A stretch of 64,000 nt of DNA. Origin: a virus. The notes below the pieces were generated by a model. That model made no database searches. It worked only from the letters and a program-made list of their open reading frames with translations, and was not told where the DNA came from. Shown piece by piece: positions 1 to 8,898 of the stretch (the stretch's first letter is position 1; each line of letters opens with the position of its first letter). The position numbers were made by a program, and so were the translations under genes. Where the stretch lies: positions 1-64,000 of IMG/VR virus record IMGVR_UViG_3300044655_001596; one strand, given 5' to 3'.

Positions 1-1
1 A

Positions 2-202
2 CCCAGAATGGCGGCGTGTATCTCTATTATTCGCCCGGGCAAGGCACACTTACAAACACGACTCTGGCCAGAAGTATTTGCTAGTGTATGGGACGGAGAC
101 GAATCAAAGGGCTACACATTTAAGAAAAGCCACGCAGTTTCCTACGCGGCCCTGGTAGCACTACACATGAACTTGCTTAATCAATCCGACGCACCAGCGT
201 AA
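2..202 (+). CDS. possible C-terminal fragment of a DnaE-like polymerase (partial at window edge)
   Basis: The frame is open to the left edge, so only the C-terminal part is visible; an ATG at position 8 could also be a genuine start of a 64-residue protein. The stretch GYTFKKSHAVSYAAL resembles the fingers motif of bacterial DNA polymerase III alpha (YGFNKSH-A-YA), and an upstream IIRPG resembles the palm RPG. In full-length DnaE these motifs lie about 200 residues apart, but here only about 30, so this is either a highly condensed relative or a remnant. It converges on and overlaps the next minus-strand gene by 26 bp. The homology call is inference from one motif pair. Confidence 0.4.
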   Translation, partial: PRMAACISIIRPGKAHLQTRLWPEVFASVWDGDESKGYTFKKSHAVSYAALVALHMNLLNQSDAPA

Positions 203-554
203 TTGACTTTCTCTTGCCTTTTCTGCGCACTATGTCCAGCAAACTGCAAGTAGGCCCGTGCAAGATTTCTAAGTCTTTGTTGACAAAAGTACGAAGAGTA
301 GGACGGAATTGTTCCCAATCTCTGCGTAGAAATATGTTTATAGGTATGCTACGATTGCTTTCCCACCACCAGGTGCTGGCAAGTTCTAAGAACAGCACCT
401 TATCTTCCTGTGTTTGTACAGCACCAAAGTCGTAGATAGTGGTGACAACGTCGTCTCTGTTTTGTACCACACCTACATATTCCACATTTGCGTACAAGCA
501 CAATGTGATAAAGGGATACTTCTCCGTTAGCTTTTCAAAAATATTATTACCCAT
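177..554 (-). CDS. conserved-looking phage protein of unknown function
   Basis: A 125-residue acidic-to-basic protein with no signal peptide or membrane segment. The C-terminus is basic (RRKGKRKS), and a tryptophan-rich stretch (TWWWE) sits mid-protein. I do not recognise the family. Its start abuts the divergent virion gene at 576, leaving only 21 bp between them. Coding is supported by the length of the frame and sensible composition, whereas the plus strand opposite it holds no convincing gene. Confidence 0.6.
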   Translation of the reverse strand: MGNNIFEKLTEKYPFITLCLYANVEYVGVVQNRDDVVTTIYDFGAVQTQEDKVLFLELASTWWWESNRSIPINIFLRRDWEQFRPTLRTFVNKDLEILHGPTCSLLDIVRRKGKRKSITLVRRID

Positions 555-559
555 AAATA
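552..559 (+). promoter_or_regulatory. T4-type late promoter box
   Basis: CATAAATA, one mismatch from the T4 late consensus TATAAATA, 16 nt before the ATG of the virion gene at 576. It overlaps the start codon of the minus-strand gene. Confidence 0.5.
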
Positions 560-575
560 CTGTTTCGAGGATCCT

Positions 576-1646
576 ATGTATTCAACCACCGTTTACTTAT
601 ACCAACAAATCGTCCGGGTACTTTTGATAGACACCAGTGGCGGATACTTTACAGCGAGGTACGACCCAGTGTATGCAAAACAACTAACAATCAACAAGGG
701 AGTAGACAATGTTTTACTCTTTGAATTTATCAATCAAGATGAGAAACCCGTAAACATTGCAGGCAGCACATTTGTGTTCCGTGTGGTGAATCAGGCAGGC
801 GACGAACTGTTGATTACCAAGGACATGGAAATCTTGAGCTCTGCTCTGGGCCGTGTCAAGGTAGTTCTCAACACAGAAGATACTATCAATATCATGGCAC
901 AACCGGCCAGTTACAGCATACAACGCTCAGCAGGAAACTATGTACAAGCCGCTTATGTAGATGCCAACTCACAGGCCCGAGCAGATTGCAACATTGTTGA
1001 CTCAATCCTGCCACAGTTTGTACCCAGCGCAGAATGCACAGTTCCGGACATGTATGGTAAAAATAACTTTGTGGGCACCGCTCCTACACAATTTCCTGAC
1101 TGGGCACTTACACCACAACCGCAAAATTCAATTCAAATGACTGAATTTTATTCTAGCTTCATACCAACCAATGGGTCTAGTTTTACCACAGTCAAGTTTG
1201 ATCTTGTGGGCTACACAGGCACAGTCAAAATACAAGCTGCACAAAATTATGAATCCGTTTGGTACAATGTAAGTGAAACTCGTGAGTATTCTGGTGCAAC
1301 AGTAAGTGACTATTTTAACATTGTCGGGTTCCATCCCTTGTTACGTTTGGCTCTAAACAACTCAGTGGGCTATGGTGCCAGCGGTAATGTCCAAGTAACT
1401 GACGGTGTGGTCACAGGAATCAGTATCACCAACGCCGGATACAACTATGTTGGACCACCGTACATTCAAATTTTGGGCAACGGCTCGGGCGCCGAAGCAG
1501 TTTGTACTATCAGTGATGCAGGAGTAATTGCCGGAGTGACCATCCTTAACGGTGGTTCTGGGTACGTGCCACTACAATTCCAAGGTTCGATTGCCGCAAC
1601 TGCAATATTCACAAACGGCAAGATTGAAAACGTTCAATATCGTTGA
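576..1646 (+). CDS. virion structural protein (tail/baseplate type)
   Basis: A 356-residue protein rich in Asn, Thr, Gly and Val, typical of beta-rich phage structural proteins. The N-terminal third (about residues 15-110) has the look of phage domains with a DVLLFEF-type strand followed by a VNIAGSTFVFRV strand. The C-terminal part carries glycine-tyrosine repeats (NAGYNYVGPPYIQILG and GGSGYVPLQF), a repeat type common in T4-like virion proteins. A GAGGA ribosome site precedes the ATG, and a late-type CATAAATA box lies just upstream. The exact position in the particle cannot be told from sequence. Confidence 0.65.
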   Translation: MYSTTVYLYQQIVRVLLIDTSGGYFTARYDPVYAKQLTINKGVDNVLLFEFINQDEKPVNIAGSTFVFRVVNQAGDELLITKDMEILSSALGRVKVVLNTEDTINIMAQPASYSIQRSAGNYVQAAYVDANSQARADCNIVDSILPQFVPSAECTVPDMYGKNNFVGTAPTQFPDWALTPQPQNSIQMTEFYSSFIPTNGSSFTTVKFDLVGYTGTVKIQAAQNYESVWYNVSETREYSGATVSDYFNIVGFHPLLRLALNNSVGYGASGNVQVTDGVVTGISITNAGYNYVGPPYIQILGNGSGAEAVCTISDAGVIAGVTILNGGSGYVPLQFQGSIAATAIFTNGKIENVQYR

Positions 1647-1671
1647 TCTAGTGCGATAAATCTGTTATAAT
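1643..1671 (+). promoter_or_regulatory. sigma70 promoter of primase, leaderless type
   Basis: TTGATC, 17-bp spacer, TATAAT (1666-1671). The -10 box ends 6 nt before the ATG at 1678, so transcription should begin at or next to the start codon. The -35 box overlaps the stop of the preceding gene. Confidence 0.7.
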
Positions 1672-1677
1672 CAACAG

Positions 1678-2664
1678 ATGCTAGACATCCTTGCTTACCT
1701 ACCTGCAAAAAGAAAACCCAGTCCACAGGGCTGGCTGAGTTTCAATGCAGTATGTTGCACTCATAATGGTAACAGCGCAGACAAGCGTGGGCGTGGCGGT
1801 ATCAAAGCAACCGAATCGGGTTGGAGTTATCATTGCTTCAATTGCTCGTATACAGCCAGTTTTATTCTGGGACGCACAGTTAGTTTCAAAGCCCGAAGAT
1901 TACTAGGGTGGATGGGTGTGCCGGAAAATGAGATTGAAATGCTCAATCTTGAAAGTCTGCGGCATCGTAGCATACACGGTATATTAGAAGATCGACAACG
2001 AGTATTCAATGCGTTGAGTACTATTGAATTTGAAGATTCAGACGACTTTCCTCCGTTTTGCGAAGTGGTCACACCTGAGTTTCCTGCATACTGGGATTAC
2101 ATACGCCGACGCAGGGTGCCAGAAGACTTTCCCATAATGACATCTATCAAGACTGATGGCGTTCATTGGGTTAGGCCGTTTGTGTTGGTTCCATTCACAT
2201 ACGACAACCAGGTAGTAGGCTGGTGTGCTAGATTCTTGGATGACAAACAGCCCCGGTACATCAATCACTCACAACCGGGCTATGTGTTTGGAACAGACTT
2301 GCAACATGCCAATTGGCAACATGTGCTGGTAATGGAAGGCATATTTGATGCACTGTCAATCGGCGGGCTTGCACTAATGCACAATACTGTCAGCGATGCC
2401 CAAGCAAGATTGATTCGCAGTCTCGGACGTGAAGTAACTGTGGTACCAGATCAAGACACTGCAGGTGTGGAACTGATTGACCGTGCTTTGGAACTGGGAT
2501 GGGCAGTGAGCATACCTGAATGGCCTGCGGGTTGCAAAGATGTCAACGACGCCGTGATAAAACTAGGCCGACTAGGGGCCTTGCTAACTATTATGGCCGC
2601 AAGAGAAACCAGTCGAATCAAAATAGAGATAAGGAAACGACAACTTGTCAAAAGAATACAATAG
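1678..2664 (+). CDS. DNA primase, T4 gp61/DnaG type
   Basis: A 328-residue protein (T4 gp61 is 342) that would make RNA primers for lagging-strand synthesis at the fork, working with the hexameric helicase encoded 0.7 kb downstream. The N-terminal zinc-binding domain has paired cysteines (VCCTHNG and CFNC) around residues 23-60. The TOPRIM catalytic core has VMEGIFDAL (EG motif) near residue 220 and VVPDQDTAG (DxD) near residue 260. There is no ribosome site: the -10 box lies 6 nt upstream of the ATG, predicting a leaderless message. The last 20 bp overlap the next gene. Confidence 0.88.
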   Translation: MLDILAYLPAKRKPSPQGWLSFNAVCCTHNGNSADKRGRGGIKATESGWSYHCFNCSYTASFILGRTVSFKARRLLGWMGVPENEIEMLNLESLRHRSIHGILEDRQRVFNALSTIEFEDSDDFPPFCEVVTPEFPAYWDYIRRRRVPEDFPIMTSIKTDGVHWVRPFVLVPFTYDNQVVGWCARFLDDKQPRYINHSQPGYVFGTDLQHANWQHVLVMEGIFDALSIGGLALMHNTVSDAQARLIRSLGREVTVVPDQDTAGVELIDRALELGWAVSIPEWPAGCKDVNDAVIKLGRLGALLTIMAARETSRIKIEIRKRQLVKRIQ

Positions 2665-3358
2665 GCTTTGGGTGTTTGGCGACAGTTACAGTACACCAGA
2701 TGTTTGCGTTTCTCCACAAGAAAGTTTTTGGGGGTTAACTGCTTCTGCATTGGGAGTTGACACGGTGATTAACTGCAGCAGATCTAAGATAAGTTTTGAC
2801 AGTGTGTGTCAAATGCTAATAGGTGAACAGCAAAGATACAACTTTGATCAAGACTTTTTTGTCATTGGTCTGCCGCCTTTGGAAAGGATCACTGTATTTG
2901 ACGATTACAAAGACACCGCACTGGTAAGTTCTGTATTTGATACAAAAACGTGGCGAGCACAACCCAGTAATGTCGCAAGCCATCATGGATTGGTAAATTT
3001 ACAGTACAAGGAACTTGATCGATTGTCAGTGTTGATCAGTGATCGTAGTTGGATTGAAACCCAAGTTTTGCGACAGATATTTTTAATAACCAAGTGGTTG
3101 GATTCCTGCAACGCTAACTACATTGTTGTAAATCTCAGTAAAAATTTAGATCCAAACAATCACTGGGGACCAAGTCAATACATACTAGATTATTGTGTAG
3201 CTCACAACAGATGTAAAATATTTGATGGCTCCATGTATGATGTTAACTTGAACATCAACCGGCCAGCAGATTATGACAATTTTGGATGGCACGGGCATCA
3301 CGGACCTGCCGGCAACCGACATTTTTTTGAAACAAGCATAAAGGACAAACTTTGTTAA
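2645..3358 (+). CDS. SGNH/GDSL-like hydrolase fold protein
   Basis: A 237-residue protein beginning at TTG with an AAGGA site upstream. WVFGDSYS at residues 9-16 matches block I (GDS) of SGNH hydrolases, FVIGLPP has the position of a core strand, and the C-terminal GWHGHHGPAGN supplies histidines where the family has DxxH. Such enzymes cleave ester bonds of lipids or acylated sugars, so a role on cell-surface or virion glycans is possible. The placement between primase and helicase, overlapping both by 20 and 7 bp, says only that it is co-transcribed. The substrate is unknown. Confidence 0.6.
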   Translation: MSKEYNRLWVFGDSYSTPDVCVSPQESFWGLTASALGVDTVINCSRSKISFDSVCQMLIGEQQRYNFDQDFFVIGLPPLERITVFDDYKDTALVSSVFDTKTWRAQPSNVASHHGLVNLQYKELDRLSVLISDRSWIETQVLRQIFLITKWLDSCNANYIVVNLSKNLDPNNHWGPSQYILDYCVAHNRCKIFDGSMYDVNLNINRPADYDNFGWHGHHGPAGNRHFFETSIKDKLC

Positions 3359-4809
3359 AAGAATACGGACTTGATGTCCAAAGACTATTTCTAGAGATGA
3401 TGTTGGAAGACGCAACAAGTTATGTGCGTGTTCAAAACATCTACAACCCACAAAACTTTGACAAGAGTTTGAGATCAGCGGCTGAGTTTATCAAAGAACA
3501 TTCAGACAAACACAAGACCATGCCTGACAGGCAACAGATTTCAGCAACCACTGGGGTTAAACTTGCACCAGTGCCGGACTTGAACGAAGGTCACTTTGAC
3601 TGGTTCATGGGCGAGTTTGAAGCATTTACCCGACGTCAAGAACTTGAACGTGCTATTTTGAAGTCAGCAGACTTGCTGGAGAAAGGCGAATTTGAACCCG
3701 TTGAAAAACTCATCAAAGATGCAGTACAGATATCACTCACTAAAGACATGGGCACGGATTACTTTGCTGATCCTAAAGCTCGCATTGAGAAATACTTTAA
3801 CTCGGGCGGGCAAGTAAGCACAGGATGGCCACAACTGGATAGATTGTTGTATGGTGGATTCAGTCGTGGTGAACTCAACATCTTTGCAGGTGGCTCTGGT
3901 TCGGGTAAGTCACTTGTGATGATGAACATTGCGCTAAACTGGCTACAACAAGGATTATCAGGTGTGTACATTACACTTGAACTATCAGAAGAACTCACAA
4001 GTTTGCGAACAGATGCCATGTTAACCAACATGAGCACCAAAGACATCCGCCGTGACATGGACACAACTGAACTCAAGGTCAAACTGGTGGCCAAGAAGTC
4101 TGGCAACTATCAAGTGAAAGGTTTGCCAGCACAGAGCAACATCAATGACATTCGTGCTTACTTGAAAGAGTATCAAATTCAAACAGGCAAGAAAGTGGAC
4201 TTTGTGATGATTGACTACTTGGACTTGCTGATGCCTGTTAGTGCCAAGGTGTCACCCAATGACTTGTTTGTGAAAGACAAGTATGTGAGTGAAGAACTAC
4301 GCAACTTGGCCAAAGAACTGGCAGTGCTAATGGTCACTGCAAGCCAGTTGAATCGTAGTGCGGTTGAAGAAATTGAATTTGACCACTCGCATATTTCGGG
4401 TGGTATTTCAAAGATCAACACAGCTGACAATGTGTTTGGTATCTTTACTTCACGTGCTATGAAAGAGCGTGGCAAGTATCAAATTCAATGTATGAAGAGT
4501 CGTAGTTCGACAGGGGTTGGGCAAAAGATTGATCTGGAATACAACATTGAAACCATGCGAATTACTGACGAAGGTGGGGATGAAGGAACTGGATACAATA
4601 GACCCCAAAGCAGTATCATGGACTCAATCAAAGCTCGAAGTCAAGTCAAGGCTGCTGATACCGGAGAGTCAAGTGACTCATCTCCACCATGGGAACGAGC
4701 TACAGGAACTCCTGCCTGGGAAAAACCACCACAAGAAACAGGCAAAGTCACAGCAGATGTTCAAAGTGCAAAACTAAAACAACTGCTGGGGCAGATTAAA
4801 TCTAATTAA
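3352..4809 (+). CDS. replicative DNA helicase, T4 gp41/DnaB type
   Basis: A 485-residue RecA-fold hexameric helicase (T4 gp41 is 475) that unwinds DNA ahead of the phage fork and pairs with the gp61-type primase. Walker A is AGGSGSGKS near residue 185, Walker B is FVMIDYLDLL near 285, and TASQLNRSA near 335 is the DnaB-family motif that follows. The N-terminal 150 residues form the helical primase-interaction region. The C-terminal 80 residues are Ser/Pro/Glu-rich and low complexity. It starts at TTG with an AAGGA site 7 nt upstream and ends by overlapping a convergent minus-strand gene by 4 bp. Confidence 0.9.
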   Translation: MLKEYGLDVQRLFLEMMLEDATSYVRVQNIYNPQNFDKSLRSAAEFIKEHSDKHKTMPDRQQISATTGVKLAPVPDLNEGHFDWFMGEFEAFTRRQELERAILKSADLLEKGEFEPVEKLIKDAVQISLTKDMGTDYFADPKARIEKYFNSGGQVSTGWPQLDRLLYGGFSRGELNIFAGGSGSGKSLVMMNIALNWLQQGLSGVYITLELSEELTSLRTDAMLTNMSTKDIRRDMDTTELKVKLVAKKSGNYQVKGLPAQSNINDIRAYLKEYQIQTGKKVDFVMIDYLDLLMPVSAKVSPNDLFVKDKYVSEELRNLAKELAVLMVTASQLNRSAVEEIEFDHSHISGGISKINTADNVFGIFTSRAMKERGKYQIQCMKSRSSTGVGQKIDLEYNIETMRITDEGGDEGTGYNRPQSSIMDSIKARSQVKAADTGESSDSSPPWERATGTPAWEKPPQETGKVTADVQSAKLKQLLGQIKSN

Positions 4810-5729
4810 GAAATAGCACCCTTAATCACAGCATAACGCAACACAATGGCTTCACCAAGCGAACCACTGGTTGCATTGCGAACATAAACTGTAGCCGAGC
4901 CTGAACCACAAGCGGCAGTAAAGGTATAAGAACCAATAGTGCCGCCGCTCACATGATTGATTACCAACAGATCAGTCGATGAGATTGTGCTGTTTGTAAA
5001 AGTAAAACTCACAATGGTGGCGGCTGCCAAGGACGCATTGTTCATGGTAATTTGCCCACTGGGTTTGTTTAATGTAACACCTGTGGCTTTGTTAGTGTCC
5101 TGTGTCACAGTACCACCACCTCCTGCAATATATCCGAATGGGTTGGTGTAAGCTGTAAGTGGTCTATTTAAATCGTAAATGGTAATAGTGGTACCATAAT
5201 TTACAGAGCTGAATGAGAACTGATATGTACCAGTTGCGGCAAATGTAATAACACCTGCAGAGTATCCTTGGATACCTGTAGTACCTAGTGTTACTGCGGC
5301 AGGCAAGGTCAAGGTATGTGCTGTGCTGGTTACGTTTACAGCAATTTGAATAACTCCAGCAGTACCACTCACTGGCCAGTTTTCAAAATTTAAACTGATA
5401 GACCCTGTGGTTGAAATGTATTGATATGGACCAGCACTATAGTCAATATTGATAGAACCAGCACTTGCTGTGTTTTGCACATAGGTATAACTGACGTCTT
5501 GTAATTTAACGGCGTATATTAAGTTATCCGCCATGTTGTTGTCTAACGTGGTGCCACTCAATGCGGCTTTGAAAATACCGTTGTTTTGCAAGTCTGTGAT
5601 TTCAGTGCCAGCATAACTAAAATTGGTTTTGATGTTGGTAAAGTTGTCCCGGAACCCCTGTGTGTTGTTGGGTTGTCCGGCAACTGGGTATGTACCATCT
5701 ACGTTGTTTGGGTTAATTTGACTTGTCAT
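4806..5729 (-). CDS. virion structural protein (tail fibre/neck-associated type)
   Basis: A 307-residue Thr/Ser/Gly/Asn-rich, beta-predicted protein. Its opening (INPNNVDGTYPVAGQPNN, then TQGFRDNF) is a style of N-terminus found on structural proteins of T4-like aquatic phages, where it probably serves as an attachment region. The C-terminal 100 residues consist of short hydrophobic strands (VSFTFTNSTI, SATVYVRNA), like a carbohydrate-contacting or trimeric tip domain. A minus-strand AATAAATA late-type box sits 20 nt upstream of the ATG. Particle location is inferred only. Confidence 0.6.
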   Translation of the reverse strand: MTSQINPNNVDGTYPVAGQPNNTQGFRDNFTNIKTNFSYAGTEITDLQNNGIFKAALSGTTLDNNMADNLIYAVKLQDVSYTYVQNTASAGSINIDYSAGPYQYISTTGSISLNFENWPVSGTAGVIQIAVNVTSTAHTLTLPAAVTLGTTGIQGYSAGVITFAATGTYQFSFSSVNYGTTITIYDLNRPLTAYTNPFGYIAGGGGTVTQDTNKATGVTLNKPSGQITMNNASLAAATIVSFTFTNSTISSTDLLVINHVSGGTIGSYTFTAACGSGSATVYVRNATSGSLGEAIVLRYAVIKGAIS

Positions 5730-5749
5730 GGAGATTCCTGTATAATAGA

Positions 5750-5757
5750 TATTTATT
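5750..5757 (-). promoter_or_regulatory. T4-type late promoter box
   Basis: Minus strand AATAAATA, 20 nt upstream of the start of the structural gene that ends at 4806. Confidence 0.5.
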
Positions 5758-5771
5758 AGAATCTAAAAAGC

Positions 5772-5779
5772 ACTAAATA
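5772..5779 (+). promoter_or_regulatory. T4-type late promoter box
   Basis: ACTAAATA, 19 nt upstream of the ATG at 5799, divergent from the AATAAATA box on the other strand. Confidence 0.45.
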
Positions 5780-5798
5780 ATCCAAAGGCCTAGATCGA

Positions 5799-6047
5799 AT
5801 GCAGAAAAAGACCCGAAGTTTACTAGAAGAACTAGACTCGTTGTATGTAGAGCGTGATCGTCGCTTGATAATTGAAACTCGGGCTGACAGTATTATATCT
5901 AGTGCCATACGACTGATAGAACAGATCGAAGCAGAGTTTGGCGCAGAACAAGCTGACAATCTCACACGTAAATTGCTCAATGCAATACGTACCAAAGATG
6001 CTGGCAAGTTCTCGCGTTCAGTTAGGAGAACAAATGCAGATTCATGA
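5799..6047 (+). CDS. small helical phage protein, unknown function
   Basis: An 82-residue charged, predominantly alpha-helical protein with heptad-like spacing of Leu/Ile (residues 5-65), so a short coiled coil is likely. I do not recognise a family. It opens the late-type operon that continues into two larger genes, and its last 14 bp overlap the next start. An in-frame alternative for the next gene would overlap it by 110 bp, which is less plausible. Confidence 0.55.
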   Translation: MQKKTRSLLEELDSLYVERDRRLIIETRADSIISSAIRLIEQIEAEFGAEQADNLTRKLLNAIRTKDAGKFSRSVRRTNADS

Positions 6048-6933
6048 ATTAACACGACCACGCAAAATCAACGAAGCCAGTGTGGCTGGTGCCGTAGGAG
6101 GCGCAGGGGCCGTAGCCGGCGGTATAGCATCCGCCCTGGGCAAAAATTTAATGACTCAGGCGTTTGGCCAAGATGTAACACCGCAATACGGAGATACTCA
6201 AGATCGAGAGCAAGGCTTTAAAAGCATGGTCAACAGTTCAGCGGCCAAAACGCTGGCCACTACCATGCAGACTGCTTGGGCACAAACTGTGCAAAACTTC
6301 CTGGCCAATAGTAAAGATTCTATGGGCAACCCTCCCACCAGTGTTAAAGCAGTTACTTCACCCAGCATTGATGCGTTGAAAAATCAACTACGAGCATTGG
6401 TTAATAAAATGATTGATGGCCGAACCTCAAGTTTTGATTATAGTAATATGGCCAACAACATTGGTGACCCTGTTGCTAAGGCTGGAAGTCAAGAAATCAT
6501 TAGTAGAATCAATGAATATATAGAGTCTATTTTTGACGCCACAGTGCAGGGTGTTGATCCTAAAACAATGTCTAATAGTTGGCTCAAACTAGTAGGCGAC
6601 GGTATCTTGCCGGCGCAGAACGCAAGAGCCTATGATAGCAAATCTGGTAGTGTAATAACAATGTCCCCAGGCGCTACGAAATTGGCCGATTTGTTAAGGT
6701 TAGACGACGGGGATATAGTGAAGATTAGACAAACCATTAAAATCCCTGGCGGCGAGCAATATGCAAGAACAATTCTTGACAAGAGAACACCTGCAACAAT
6801 AGCTTCTCCCTTGATTAAACAATTTGGACAACAAACAAAATTAACTGATGCAGAGCTCACGTCAATGTTAGCTTTGGCACAAGATGCCGCAAATGATGCG
6901 TCTTTTAAAGAAATATTTGGATTACGAGCATAA
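6034..6933 (+). CDS. virion-associated protein, unknown role
   Basis: A 299-residue protein. I chose the ATG at 6034 because AGGAG lies 5 nt upstream and the resulting N-terminus (MQIHEL-RPRKINEA) matches the style of other virion genes here (compare MKLQEL at 10524). Residues 17-37 are a Gly/Ala-rich stretch (GAVGGAGAVAGGIASALG) that could insert in a membrane or act as a flexible linker. The rest is helical with a basic strand near residue 235. The stop overlaps the next ATG by one base. The late operon position suggests a structural or assembly role. Confidence 0.55.
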   Translation: MQIHELTRPRKINEASVAGAVGGAGAVAGGIASALGKNLMTQAFGQDVTPQYGDTQDREQGFKSMVNSSAAKTLATTMQTAWAQTVQNFLANSKDSMGNPPTSVKAVTSPSIDALKNQLRALVNKMIDGRTSSFDYSNMANNIGDPVAKAGSQEIISRINEYIESIFDATVQGVDPKTMSNSWLKLVGDGILPAQNARAYDSKSGSVITMSPGATKLADLLRLDDGDIVKIRQTIKIPGGEQYARTILDKRTPATIASPLIKQFGQQTKLTDAELTSMLALAQDAANDASFKEIFGLRA

Positions 6934-8834
6934 TGTATCTCAACGAAGGTGGCAATGTTTTTAAAGATGCACAAGGCCAGCCACTAACACAACGCATCAA
7001 ACAAGCAGACATACCCAGCACAGTGGCTTGGTTAGAAGCAGTCACAGGCCTTGATTTATCACATGATAAAGATGAAAACGGTATCCCCGTCAAGTGGCTG
7101 GGGTCAACAGGCAAGAAGCCTGATTCGGGTGATCTAGACCTTGCTGTGGATGCCAACGAAATAACCAAGGCTGAACTCAAGGGCATACTGGATGCCTGGG
7201 CCATAAAAAACAAACAAGATCCCAAGGAATGGTGCAGACTGTCAGGCGAAGCAGTGCATTTTAAAACACCCATACAAGGCGACCCCAAGCGTGGTTATGT
7301 GCAAACAGACTTCATGTTCATGCCCAATTTAGAATGGGGCACATTCTGGCTAGGCGGTGGTGCAGGATCAGCCTACAAAGGTGTGTTTCGCAACGTCTTG
7401 ATGTCAAGCATTGCCAAAGCACTGGGACTCAAAGCCTCGGCCAAGGGTATCATCAGTCGTCAGACTGAAAAAGTAATCACAATGGATCCAGATCAAGCCG
7501 CTGGCATATTGCTGGCGCCACAGTACAAACGTAGTCAGCTAATGACCGTGGAAAACATTTACAAAGCCTTGGCCATGGACCCTGATCGTGATGCCAAACT
7601 AGCAGACTTCCGTGAATATCTCTCACGTGAAGGTGTAAAGGAACCTGAAACAGGCATGGCAGAAAGTGACGTTAACTTCCTGGCACGTCTACGTGATAGA
7701 ATTGTAAATCGTGGTTATGTTGCTCTTGTGGAAGCTGAACAGGCCGGTGTGGGCGGCCGAGCCAAGGGTATTGAACACCTGGAAGATCTTGTGTTCCGTC
7801 GTGGCACACAAGGTATCCGAGACGCACTAGAAATTGTCAGTCATGCTACTCAGCAACCTCGAACAGTCACAGCCAAGTGGGACGGCAAACCTGCTGTGAT
7901 ATTTGGACGCAAGCCTGCCACAGGCGAGTTTGTGTTGACTGATGGATCGGGATTTGAAGCCAAAGGCTACGACGGCCTTGCTACCAGTCCCCAAATGATG
8001 GCTGACATACAGAGCAAAAGATCCGGGGACAGAACTGAATTGATTCAATTGTATGCCACATTGTTTCCTGTATTAGAAGCCGCATTGCCCCCAAACTTCC
8101 GTGGCTATGTCAAAGGCGATTTGTTGTACATGTCAACCCCGCCTGTTGAAGCAGGCAACTATGTGTTCCGTCCCAACACCGTGGAATACCGAATCCCAGT
8201 CAAGAGCACACTGGGACAACGCATTGGCAACAGCAACATTGGCATTGCCATACACTCGATGTATGCGGATGTGGGTGAGCCACGTCAGCCCTTGAGTGGT
8301 GTGGCCTTTAATCCAGTCCCTGGACTAATGTTGGAAAAGCCAGCTAGCCCTCGTCAACTTGAAACTGAAACCAACGCTGAAAAACAACTCAAACAGTTGA
8401 TCAAGTCTCAGGGCCAGGCAATTGACACCTTGTTCAACCCCACAGAATTGCGGGCACACAAGATCACAGACCTGGCAAAACTGTGCGTGGACTTTATCAA
8501 CACCAAAGTGGGCGCACCACTCAACGGTGCTACACTACTGCCTGAGTTTGGCAAGTGGTTGGAAACAAAAGTCACTCCGCAAAAGTTCCGCAACATTGTG
8601 GAATACTTGAACAGCCCCACGTCAAATACTCCTGCACTTGCCGCAGCATTCAACGCATTTAACTTGTTGCATGATGTCAAAATGCACCTGCTACGCCAAG
8701 CAGACACAGAGCATCCTGGGCAAGAAGGCTGGGTTATGGCTACCCCTGTGGGATATGCAAAAGCGGTAAATAGATTTGATCCCAATGCATTTGCGGCTCA
8801 AAATAGACAGAGAAACAATCCGCAACAGGCGTGA
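6933..8834 (+). CDS. large protein with two nucleotidyltransferase signatures
   Basis: A 633-residue protein. The N-terminal half has a pol-beta-type nucleotidyltransferase signature: GST at 57-59, SGDLDL with Asp67 and Asp69, and a third acidic residue in YVQTDFMF at about 126. The C-terminal half has a ligase/capping-type signature: KWDG at 315-318 (motif I lysine), GYVKGDLLYM near 395 (motif III-like) and EGWVMATPVGYAKAVNR near 605 (motif V-like). Families with each signature transfer a nucleotide to a hydroxyl, phosphate or protein. The gene lies in a virion-type operon, so the product might be packaged, or might act in RNA or DNA repair. Function is inferred; both active sites appear intact. 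Confidence 0.6.
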   Translation: MYLNEGGNVFKDAQGQPLTQRIKQADIPSTVAWLEAVTGLDLSHDKDENGIPVKWLGSTGKKPDSGDLDLAVDANEITKAELKGILDAWAIKNKQDPKEWCRLSGEAVHFKTPIQGDPKRGYVQTDFMFMPNLEWGTFWLGGGAGSAYKGVFRNVLMSSIAKALGLKASAKGIISRQTEKVITMDPDQAAGILLAPQYKRSQLMTVENIYKALAMDPDRDAKLADFREYLSREGVKEPETGMAESDVNFLARLRDRIVNRGYVALVEAEQAGVGGRAKGIEHLEDLVFRRGTQGIRDALEIVSHATQQPRTVTAKWDGKPAVIFGRKPATGEFVLTDGSGFEAKGYDGLATSPQMMADIQSKRSGDRTELIQLYATLFPVLEAALPPNFRGYVKGDLLYMSTPPVEAGNYVFRPNTVEYRIPVKSTLGQRIGNSNIGIAIHSMYADVGEPRQPLSGVAFNPVPGLMLEKPASPRQLETETNAEKQLKQLIKSQGQAIDTLFNPTELRAHKITDLAKLCVDFINTKVGAPLNGATLLPEFGKWLETKVTPQKFRNIVEYLNSPTSNTPALAAAFNAFNLLHDVKMHLLRQADTEHPGQEGWVMATPVGYAKAVNRFDPNAFAAQNRQRNNPQQA

Positions 8835-8847
8835 TTTTTCCAAACTG

Positions 8848-8855
8848 GCTAAATA
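8848..8855 (+). promoter_or_regulatory. T4-type late promoter box
   Basis: GCTAAATA, 43 nt upstream of the highly expressed-looking virion gene at 8899. Confidence 0.45.
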
Positions 8856-8898
8856 AAAGCAGGGACTAAATGTCTCACTAACTTAAAGGAAATTTATC

